This document shows, in pieces, positions 44,013 to 54,110 of a stretch of DNA of 64,000 nucleotides. The notes below the pieces were generated by a model, which was not told the origin of the DNA, did not search any database, and saw nothing but the letters and a program-made list of their open reading frames with translations. Numbering within the stretch: position 1 is the first letter of the stretch; each line of letters begins with the position of its first letter. This stretch comes from Rostrohypoxylon terebratum (Eukaryota; Ascomycota; Sordariomycetes; Xylariales; Hypoxylaceae), in NCBI GenBank assembly GCA_022497145.1, contig MU385868.1:1-64000 (forward strand), read 5' to 3'. Made by a program: the position numbers and the translations under genes.

Positions 44013-47000
44013 GCGTGTAATAGAAGAGGTTTAAGAGAGACATGTAATCGAAGCACAAGGATGGTCAGAGTTCCATGGTTGAACCCGGTTTCAGCGCTCT
44101 TATTATATTATCGCGCATCTGCCTGAGATGTTGAGGGGTAGCCCTCAACTCTCAGTGCGGCTCAAGGTCTCTTGTAGCACACAAGTCGCCATGAAGAAAT
44201 TTAAGCCGCAACAGTACGACCGCGACCCAAACCAACAAGGGGAAGAAAAGGCTTTTCCTCTGCCAGATGCCTCACTGCCCCCCTTCCCCATGAAGAACCC
44301 AGCGGTCTGGGTATCGAGGCGGACCACGTTCCGGGGGTGGCAGATCAAGAATGGAAAAAGCAAGAGGAGCAAGGGACGGCACGAGGTAGGGGGGGGGTCG
44401 AACCGTTCAGCCGGTGACTGTCCCCGGTCGCACCGCATATAATATTTGCTGCGCGGACAGGGGGACCCCGGCGACTCAGTGACAGCGCCACACCTCGGCA
44501 GGAACTGACTCCATGGACATACAGTAGCGAGCGTGGGGTGTTCGTGCCAGAACTAACCAGTTGGGACGGCATTAAGATGACAGGGCCCGGTGGTCTGGGT
44601 ACGAGCGACCGCTCTGCTCCCATCTTACGATTCGAACGGGTGTCTTCCGGGAGGTGCGTCGAGCGAAATGGTGTCGTAGCCGCTACAGATGGCGCAAAGA
44701 GCGGTGACACCGCAGCGGCCTGATATTAGACCGTAATACTTTAGCGAGGGCACGAGGTGAGAATTTTTTTCCCACCTTTCTTTCCACCTTCTTTCTCACC
44801 TTTCCCTTCCTCGATGATACTCTACATCACCGTTGCTACGGTAGCCCTCTCCATTCATCCGTGGATTGTACATAAATATGCGTAATTCATAGGACTTGTA
44901 TCAAAGGAGGGATGCATGAACAGGTTTCAGGCCTAGAGCTAGACAACTACTACTTCGTGCCCTCCCATTATTTTCATAGGTATGATACCTAAGACCTTGG
45001 CGATGGAAACCGAAATTTCTCCTAAATATAATGTGAAGTACTTCGTATCAACAGATGATTCACCTTACGCTAATAGGTCGTCCCAGGTATACGGTAAAAG
45101 CATAATGGAAATCCTCAGGGACGAGATGCGGTGTCGCGGCACGCCCCAATAGACGAAGCAGAAATACGTCCCCTATTCTTCCCGAATACCGGCAGTTGGG
45201 TAACTCACGTCCCGGGTCCATGGACCGGGATAGTTATCTGCAGTGACATTGTTTCCGCGCGCCTGCATACCTAAGGTAGCCTCGGAAGAGGGGGTTTATA
45301 CGTGTATGGCAATGCAGGCTGCAGGTCTAACAGGGGGTAGATCGTCCGTCATTAAACCGACGGTGGCCTTATACATTCCCTTGCCATGACCAATATGTGC
45401 CTATTACGAGCTCAGTAATTTTAAAAAGTGCATTTTGAGGAACTTTTTTCAAGTGATGGCTGTCTCCCCGGTAATTCGCATGTAACGCCAGCGTTTCTTT
45501 GCATGATACTACTTCAAAAACGATGATTTGTCAAGCAACCCCCTCTCTCCAAGCCAAAAATAGGACAAGAACGATCATACCTAAGTCCTACTAGTTGTTA
45601 CAGGTTCTGCGAGACAACCAACATGCATTATTCCCAGCCAGACGACCTACCGAGTTCCTGGGTCACTGTCCCTCATACCTAGGTCCTAGGTTACGACCGG
45701 CCAGCAATGCATAGATAGATCATTTCCTAGCCGCGTATAGAGTTGATTGCCAGAGTATTGTACAACTTTCATATACCCAAACAGGTTTGCTTAGGGCCAG
45801 CTACAGGTAGCTACACCGGTTAGTCAAACAGGGAATCGGAGACGTAGCGACATGAACCACTTGGCGATCCGTATTGGTTAGACATCTACATACTTCCCTC
45901 CCTACATGCATACATGTTTATCATATAGGTGGTACTATTACATTGGTTCAGATATCTGCTATGTAGGAAGAGAGGAAACTCTAAGTACCGAAGTATCTTT
46001 CCCCCTATTTCCGCGGTTTCCGTTTCCTAGGTTAGACGTCTCCGTTGATTACAGTTAAATTTACTCTACGCCACCAAGCCCTATACTTTGATAAATAAAT
46101 TGCCTGTAATAACCTTATCACCACTACTATCCATGTAGGTATGAATGTAAAGATTGGAAAACAACAAAACTCTCCGGTAGCTAGTTAGGTTACTCTACTA
46201 GTTTACCCCCTTTACGCCTAAAATGATGTTTATTTTTGACCAAACTTATCTTAACCTTGATAATTAACAACCTGATAGCCAATGTTAATAATGAGAGTAA
46301 CTATAATTGACCCACTGCTGCACCGTGAATATAGCGTGGTTTCCATAGTTATCCATCTCTGGATATTAGCTACTGCTGTATGCGTGTTGAATAGCGATCC
46401 CATGATATATCCCTTTAGCGTATATGCAAATCAATTGGAGTTTCCATATGGCAAGTTCCAAGACTGCAGTTGGAGACGTGGAATAGTTCTTGTAAACTTG
46501 GCGTGGATATTCCCGGGGCATTACGATGGACACATCAATCACTGATTCTTCAGTCTCCTCAATGTTCTTTCCCTTGGACGTTAAGATCACAGGTTAAACG
46601 AGTTGAACTGAGTTTCGGAGCAAGCAGAATAATTAAAGCTCTGAATGTGAGGTTCTATCGCCTTTTTCCAACACAATTTGGGTGCGATTCATCCTGACTC
46701 CTATTCGTGAGTCAGGGCCTAGTTGGCATATTATATACCTACCTAGGTAACCTCTCTTCTAGCCTTACCTAGTCACCTCCAAAGAAAAATGGCATTTCAT
46801 ACGCCATATAGTCACTGAATATCTCCATGTGTCGTATCCATAGATACCGATTAACAAACTACATTCAGTCCTCGACCTTAGCGAAGGCTTCATGCCTTGG
46901 AAAGCCACACCTTAGCTCTATAAGTCAACAAGCTCACCCAGGCAACCTACTCACTTATTAGAGTTGAAATTTCCTAAGCTTTTCCGAGTGGGAGAGGAAA

Positions 47001-47675
47001 CTGTAATTATCATGTCCAGCCTTTTTCACCACTCTTTGAAGTCTCGGTGAGGCTATGAATAACGTTAGCAGCGGCTTCGACAGGCCAAATGAGGCGCTTA
47101 AGTTGGAAATCTTGGCTTCAGACCATGACGACCAGTCCAATTGTGTAGGTTTGTGGCTCAAATTGGCGGTTTATAGTCACTTCATCCACGAACTTCAACA
47201 TACCCCAAAGTATAATCAGTGATTCAGAACTCGAACTTTACTATAGAGTTTCCCTCATCACAAGAGTTCCGGAGAAAGCCTTTGGGTTATTCTACATAAA
47301 ACAGAGGTTCTGAGGCTCCCAATAATTCCTTTCTTTTTTTTCTCACACCTAACCTATTCATACATCATTATAAAAACTGTCGGGTTCTCTGCAACCAAGC
47401 GCTACAAGTCCAATCTCAATCACACTTGAAACCCTCTATTCCAAACAGTCCCTATTAATTTTCAATCCTTGGATAACCAGTTCAAGTTTCTCGTTACCGT
47501 TGTTGGCGGGCCTACACATCAGCACATAGGCCCTGCCCCTTACCTTACCTTACTCAAACCCGTGGCTGTGGTCCATACGCAAGCCGCCAAAACCTATATT
47601 TACATACACCTACAAATTTCTTCATAGACTCCTTGAGGGGAGGACAATTCTTTTATTCTTCTTCGAGGAACAAAA
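44013..47675. other. gene desert of about 3.6 kb
   Basis: No open frame here has a recognisable motif or a clean splice model. Composition varies, with a GC-richer part at 44150-44720 and AT-richer DNA with many TAGGTA/TACCTA words at 45600-46800. Short frames at 44128-44442 and 46282-46697 look like chance. I see no transposase or reverse transcriptase remnant and no long terminal repeats. Confidence 0.5.
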
Positions 47676-48599
47676 ATGGATTCCTCGTCGCTGGCGGCCA
47701 TAGAGCTCGGCTACGAGCCCAGGCCCAGCTGGTACATCCGCCCCCGGGTGCCTCGCTGGCACCCAGGCCACGTCAAACGACGGGCACAAATGAACGCTCG
47801 AAGATGGGAGCGCACCCTCTTCACCCCCTCTGCCCTCACCCGACTCTGCGAATCGCCTTGCAACGACGACAAGGACAGTCACCTGCTTCTTGTGGCCAAC
47901 GATTGGATCCGTGTCCTCCATGAGCTCAATGACCGGGAGCTACGGAACCCTGACCATCGGTTCGACGAGTACTGCGCCGTGTATCAGTTCTCCAAGCTTT
48001 ACATGATGGTCTACCGCCTCCACGATCGCATTTACCAGTACTCGCGCGGTGTACCCCAGGTGTGCCAGACAGCCGAGCACCACCGAACGACGTATGTTGG
48101 CGTCCCCGAGAGTGACGTCGCCCAAGCGCGCCAAGTTATGGCCAAGCTGCTGCAGATGGGCTTCGGTACCTGGATCGAGGATATAACGCTGGGAGGCTGG
48201 ACCTATGCCTACCCTTGCGCAGAGTTCACCGAATTCGCGTTCAACCCAATCACCTATGTCCTGACCTGGAGCGACCACGAAGACGGCTTAGTCAACTGCC
48301 ATGGCATGGTGCTCGACATGGTCTTTGGCGCTGGGAAGCTCACCGAGGAGGAGCTCGAAGAGAAGAACGAGCTCGAGCCGAGTGAGCCTCGTTCCACGTA
48401 CTTGTGGATCCTGGGAGTGCCTGAAGGCGAGTGCGAGTCCCCAGATAGTGTTCCAAGGAAGGCAGGGACCCAGCTTCCCGCCCAGACGCCCCAAATCACC
48501 CCCAACATGAGTCTCGACATATCCATCGATTTAAGCGAAAACACCGACACCGTGAGCTCCCGTACTTCTTCGTCCTCTATTCATCGAGTTACCTACTAG
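47676..48599 (+). CDS. orphan protein of unknown function
   Basis: Single exon, 307 residues, ATG at 47676. Codon use is GC-rich at third positions, unlike the AT-rich DNA around it, which supports coding. The N-terminal half is basic and aromatic (SWYIRPRVPRWHPGHVKRR, then VANDWIRVLHELNDRELR). The middle has FSKLYMMVYRLHDRIYQYSR and GFGTWIEDITLGGWTYAYP. The C-terminus has an acidic helix (LTEEELEEKNELEPSEP) and a Ser/Thr tail. There is no signal peptide or membrane span. I do not recognise the family. It stands alone between two gene-poor intervals of over 2 kb, which fits a lineage-specific gene. Confidence 0.65.
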   Translation: MDSSSLAAIELGYEPRPSWYIRPRVPRWHPGHVKRRAQMNARRWERTLFTPSALTRLCESPCNDDKDSHLLLVANDWIRVLHELNDRELRNPDHRFDEYCAVYQFSKLYMMVYRLHDRIYQYSRGVPQVCQTAEHHRTTYVGVPESDVAQARQVMAKLLQMGFGTWIEDITLGGWTYAYPCAEFTEFAFNPITYVLTWSDHEDGLVNCHGMVLDMVFGAGKLTEEELEEKNELEPSEPRSTYLWILGVPEGECESPDSVPRKAGTQLPAQTPQITPNMSLDISIDLSENTDTVSSRTSSSSIHRVTY

Positions 48600-48632
48600 T
48601 CGGTCTCGTATCTAGAGCCTGCCTGATGAAAT

Positions 48633-48661
48633 GGACTTGGACTTGGACTTGGACTTGGACT
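48633..48661. repeat. GGACTT hexanucleotide repeat
   Basis: Nearly five tandem units just after the stop of the orphan gene, seen directly. Confidence 0.9.
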
Positions 48662-49713
48662 CAGAACAATGGCAATGGCTTGATATTCCCGTGTTGATAT
48701 TTATAGGTGGAATTTTCTAGAGCCTTGGTTGAGAGGATACGCGGTATCATAATATAATAAGTTTCTGGGAAGACAAATGGAAGGATGGATAGCGGGGGAT
48801 GGAGCAATCGTGTTACCTATGTTATATTTGGGACAGCAATCTGTTACGCTGTATACGCAACTGGGCTATGGTACGCGATGTATCGATTGGGCTAGGCGGT
48901 CCTATCGGAATTTATAGGATCCTGGGGTTGGACGGGATCTTGGTTGTATGAGGACAAACATCTCTGTACATGTTAGCAATAAATTGACATCTATCAGCGA
49001 TATTATGTCTTTCCCTACGCCGTGACACACAAACGTGTAGTGCTGTTGTGAATTTCGTGTGAAACAGTCCTAGACGAGAAGTTGGTGTGTTGGTGTAGGA
49101 GAGTACCTAACATTAAGCCACATGACTCATCATGCGATGTTGTGTAACCGGGCTTCCTGCAGAAGACAGGGAGTAATATTGAACTTGAACTTTCCAAAGT
49201 GTTACTGTTACTGTATCGCACCGTATTGCACTGTATCCGAAACTATCCTCTTGGTTACACGAGCTGCGCATATTGCCGAATTAGAAAGTAAGGCGCTCCG
49301 ACCTGCACGGGTCTCACAAGGCCTTTCCTTTCCCCTCATTCTCTACCTAGCGTTGACATTCTGATTCTCAACCGCAGCTAGCGCCGATTCATAGGACAAG
49401 GCAGGCGGGCTGGCGGGCAGGGCGAGACATGCCCCGACGCATGCGAGTTCGACGGCCGTTTGAGGGGAACACAGCCTCCCAGCCTCCCAGCCTCCTAGCA
49501 TCTCGATGTCTTTAGCCAAGCTAGCAGGCTAGGTAGGTTATTCGCATTCCTGGGCAGGCACCCAGGCACCTAAAGCTTGTCTGCCTCGATCTTGAGACCT
49601 TCGAGCCAATCATAATTGGCTGGTTGATTTGAAATACAGCAGACTTGCCCGATGAAGTTGGAAGATCCAAGCTAGAAGCTTTGGAAGGATTCCACAGCCA
49701 TGAGGGAAATCAG

Positions 49714-49740
49714 GATGCCGTCGATGCCGTCGATGCCGTC
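49714..49740. repeat. GATGCCGTC 9-bp repeat, three copies
   Basis: Three perfect tandem copies in non-coding DNA, seen directly. Confidence 0.9.
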
Positions 49741-50571
49741 AATAGTGTTGATCAAGTGGATCGGGATGTCGGGTCAATGCATCTTTGCTATGACGTATTC
49801 CCGTCGACCTATCATCAAAAGTGTTCCAAGTTTGGATGTTGAAGCGTTCAAACTCAAAATCCGTTCCTCGCGCGAACAAGTACCTACTGAGTTGCGAGCA
49901 TACCTACTATGTAGGTACAATACCAAACATCTTGTCGCATAGCCCATCATCATGTTAGGCATATTTCAATGTTCTCACCCTGACTGCCTGGATTATTAGG
50001 ATAAAAAGGATGTCATCTTAAGCTTTCTTGGTTCTTGGTCCCTTGGAGAAAGGGTCTACTATGTAGGGTCCAGGGTCTAGGGTTGGAGCGTATAATCCTT
50101 ACCTAATATCCAGCAATACGGCGTATGCTGTGTAGTACCTAGCACTACGTCATCCCCGCAAGTGACCTTCTCTCCGTGGGGATGAACTGAGCTCTTTTCA
50201 GGGTCCACCCTTGGACCCTGGACCATTTCCCAAGGATTCCCCATCCATCTTTGGTTCTACGTGCTGTCATTCGATAATTCCATTATCTATTAGGTACCTA
50301 GACCACTGTATAGTTGCACAAGAATGCCTTATCTGCATCACTAGCGCCTATAGCTGAAGCTCCTCATCCTGTTCTTCGGTTCCTCTTTTGGTCAATTCTT
50401 ACGATAATTCCTTTGACCTTCACCCTCGTCATCAGACAAGCCACGAAGAGGAGTTAATGGAGGGCAAAGCCACCTAAAGTTTAAATCCGACCAATTCGCC
50501 TCCTACCGTATAAAATCAACAATAATAGTGCTTACTCTCCAAACTTACACTTACACTTATACCTATACTTG

Positions 50572-50612
50572 CACCTACACCTACACCTACACCTACACCT
50601 ACGCCTACACCT
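50572..50612. repeat. CACCTA hexanucleotide repeat
   Basis: About six to seven near-perfect units, with related degenerate copies just upstream (CTTACA-like), about 250 nt before the DUF1399 gene start. The unit differs from the usual fungal telomere unit (TTAGGG/CCCTAA). Confidence 0.85.
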
Positions 50613-50862
50613 TTATCGTCTGGTTTCTCCATTCCCAAAAGAACGTTGAAGCTTCCGCAACATGAAATAACGCATTTAGTAGCTCGCCATTTGAGTGATG
50701 CGCCTTCTTTTCCCGCCGCCAAACTTAAACTTCATCTCCGATTGCGGTCTTTGTTATTATTATCGCTTCATCTTGGGTGATTGTTTCTCTATCCCTTGCC
50801 CATCGCAATAGCCTATTGTTCCTATAGTACACCCCACTTTGAATTAATCTCTCTATCTCATC

Positions 50863-53596
50863 ATGGCTGTGGCAAAGAGTGTCACCAAGTCGGACGAAAG
50901 TCTAGATCGAATGCAAGAGAAGAATGTTGAAGCGCCGCCACAATACAGCCCTGGAAATGGCAATTCACCGTCTAGCCAAACACCGCCCGAACCCTCCGAT
51001 GGGTTAAATTCGGCTTTCGAGTCTCTGAGACTCTCATCTACAACCGAGGAGGTAACTCCAAACACTTGCTTGGCGCACCTGAAGCTACTTGCTGCTTTTC
51101 AGGCTTTGAAAGAGGATATTGGTTACACCGATGGTCTGTGGGGTTTGTATGACAGCCGGGTTCTTTCGGAAAACGACAGGAAAACCAAGGCTGTCGAGAA
51201 GAACCTTAAGCTCGAAGATGAGACCGGAAAACGCTTGGCTGCGCTACGAGAGAAGCGATGGGCTCTTTTCGTCGCGAGAGCCGTCGATCGCTATGAGGTA
51301 TGGTGGAGCAAGCTCACAAAGAGCCATTTGACTGAATCCGATATGGAGAGGGACACCGGAAGATATGGAGGGTTCACAACAGAGGGCAGTCGGCTTCCTT
51401 GGGCGGAGAATATATTGCCACCTTTGGGTACGTCTTACCGCATCGCCCACGTTGCACCTTGTAAGCTTGTACTAACACTACCTATCAGATGTCTTGATGG
51501 TTTGGCATGCGCACATGCTCAACCCTAGGGCTTATCTCGAGGATTGCATATTAAATTGTTTAGGCGGGCTGTGGACGGCCGGTATGCCCTGGAAGCTTGT
51601 GAATAAAGCAATCGACACCAACTTCAACTACACCGTTTCGAAAGACTGCAGAAAGGCTTGGGAGCACATTATAGGCCTAAAGTGGGACAATGTGGACGAC
51701 CCACTTTACAAAACACTCAAGTGCCCAACGTGCTCCAAGGTCCACGAGGTTCCATGGACCACCGCTGATCTTCCCGAAGACTTTGACGGCTTCGATCCCG
51801 GTCTGCTTGGAGAGGGTTACGGAGACGGAAACTTCACCCTTCCGTGTTCGTGTCAAAAGGTTATTACGCGAGAATTTCTCGAAGTTGCCAAGTTCGTGAA
51901 GGATGTCAAAAATCTTCTGGCCCACGACCGGCCCATGCCGGGCACGATTTTGGATAGCGACACGGGCCTACCAAAGGCAGTACCTAGGTCCATCACACTC
52001 AAAGAGCGGTACGATCGCACGTTTCCTAATAGGCTAATCAAGAAACATCTGCGCAGCAAAGTACTACTATTAATCGAACCCGAGACATCACCAACTCCGT
52101 CGATGAATGACGTCCGGGTACTGATCGAAAATGCGATCCAGGATGACAAAGTGGTCAAGGAAGTCGAGAATGTCACCGCATTCAAAGATACCGTGAAGAG
52201 TTACCGGCTCGGAGTCGGTGCTCGGAGGCATACAAGAAAAATGATGTCGCGGTACTGGGGAAACTCCTCGCTCTTCGCTCTCGAACTAAGCGGTGCGGTT
52301 ATGCGTCAGGGAATATTTGTAGAGAAGATGAACAAGGTACTTAAGGCCGACCCTCACCAAGCAATATCTTCCGGGATATGGTAGCTAACGCTCTTTACAG
52401 ATCGACTGGCTTCACAGTCCGGCGGCACGGAATACGATGACACGCTTAATCCAGAAATATGAGCGCTTCGTAAGACTAATGGCGTTCCACCCGCGACAAA
52501 TCGTCGTTCCCACTCTAGATGTCGACTTAGCGTGGCATACCCATCAATTGAGTCCTTACATATACACCCAATGGATGTTAGGTAAGACTCACCAGCTGAT
52601 CGACCACGACGACAAAATCGACGAGGACAAGTTATCGACCGCCTTCGAGTGGACGAGCAAGACATACCAAGAAACCTTTAATGAAGTTTACTCGGAATGT
52701 ACCTGCTGGTACTGCGAATCCATCCGCGTGTCGCACGTTTCGACGATGGGCAGTATCCTCAAGGTATCCAAGAACGAGAAGAGTATGTTCCCCCCCCTCC
52801 CCTACCTCTGACTGAGGACGTTCCCACTAACATTCCCCCTAGTCTCCGAATCCTTCCACACATCCGGCCGCGCCTCGCTCTGCCCCCCGAACAACAGCGC
52901 CCACATCTCGGCACACAACAGCGTGCGCTTCCAAGACGCGGACGAGCGGCGCAACGCGGTGAACCAGCGGCTGCACCTGGCGCACCAGGAGCACCTGGAC
53001 AAGAACTACGCGCGCGCGCAGAAACGCGCCAGGAGGAAGGGCCGCGAGCTGCCGTCCAGAGACGAGTACTATTATAGCTACTGGGGCTACCCGTACATGC
53101 TGTACGGCCCGTACGTCTACCCGCTCTACTTCACCCCCGGGTGCTACCCGTACGGCGACCCCGGAGCCGCGATGGCTGGCCAGGGGTGCCAGGGCGCGTG
53201 TGTTGCGGGGGCGTGTGGGCAGGGCGCTGGGGGGTGTGGTGGGAGTGGTGGATGTGGCGGTGGCGGTGGTGTAAGTTTTCTCATTTAGTTTTCTTTTCTT
53301 TTTTCTTGTTTTCTTTTTTTCTTTTCGGTGGCTGTTTTGTATAGTCATGTACAGGTACCCATGAGGTACGAGGGCATTATCCGATGCTAATCTATGTGCT
53401 ACAGTGCGGTTCCTCGGGCCCGGCTTGCGGCGGCGGCGGAGGCTGTGGAGGGGGTGGTGGTTGTGGCGGTGGCGGAGGTGTAAGTCTATCATCTTTCCCT
53501 CTCTCCTTTCATTTTTTATGCTTTCCTTCTTCTTCGGGGGCTGAGAGCTAACTCGTGTTTTTATCGCAGTGCGGAGGCGGTGGCGGCGGCTGTTAG
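50863..53596 (+). CDS. glycine-rich domain-containing (DUF1399/GRDP-like) protein
   Basis: Six exons: 50863-51427, 51489-52336, 52401-52782, 52843-53270, 53405-53479 and 53570-53596; 774 residues, all joins in frame. The DUF1399-type core contains paired helices with WHAH and WHTH signatures (DVLMVWHAHMLNPRAYLEDC and PTLDVDLAWHTHQLSPY), a CPTCSKVHEVPW zinc-ribbon-like part, and ECTCWYCES. The C-terminus goes from a basic helical region through a Tyr-rich stretch (YYYSYWGYPYMLYGPYVYP) to Gly/Cys repeats (CGGGGG units) ending GGC. Family knowledge: plant GRDPs have roles in stress and development; the fungal proteins are uncharacterised. The last two introns both sit between Gly and Cys codons in phase 0, so exons 5 and 6 are interchangeable CGGGGG cassettes. 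Confidence 0.88.
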
Positions 53597-54110
53597 GATC
53601 GCTTGCTACCGTAGACATTACCGTGGACCTAACTTTGGGATTCCTACCTAGACTTGACGCTTATGATATATTACTTTGGGAGTTCGTGGTAGAGTCGTTG
53701 GTACCAATAGATATTGGAATTATAACATTGGTTACCTAACGCTGCTTATGATTGAGAGATTTCAGGTTGTGATGATGGATTATGGATGCGCACTTGGCTA
53801 TATTTTTGTCAATGAGATAAAGAGAGTAGAGCAGGAGAAATAATACCCCTTTCTTGAGTATACGGTATTTTAAGTCATGAAGTATGAGCACCCTTATCTA
53901 GTCGCTACCTTGTTTCCTAGCCGGAGTTCGGAGTTCAAGCCTCTCGTGGGTGACCTTTGCAGGCGACCTTACTAAATATTTACATATCCTACCCCGCCCC
54001 GTCGACGTATAGATGGAATACCATGCAGAAAGCTTTTAACGATAACAGCCTAGAACTCCAACTATAGCTGGCCTATTCAATCTCAACCGCGTTGTACGCA
54101 TGACACGACG
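53597..54110. other. intergenic
   Basis: About 0.5 kb between two plus-strand genes, no gene seen. A B-box-like GAGTTCAAGCC occurs near 53930 without other tRNA features. Confidence 0.5.

Larger units (their letters stand above)
48600..50862. other. gene-poor interval with several short tandem repeats
   Basis: About 2.3 kb without a supported gene. Tandem repeats include GGACTT units (48633-48661), GATGCCGTC x3 (49714-49740) and CACCTA units (50572-50612) in the leader of the next gene. TAGGTA-type words are frequent. Confidence 0.55.

Noticed and set aside
50572..50612. CACCTA array as an interstitial telomere
   Set aside because: The unit does not match the usual fungal TTAGGG/CCCTAA repeat.
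52839..53618. Minus-strand open frame of 259 codons
   Set aside because: Antisense to the Gly/Cys repeat end of the DUF1399 gene.
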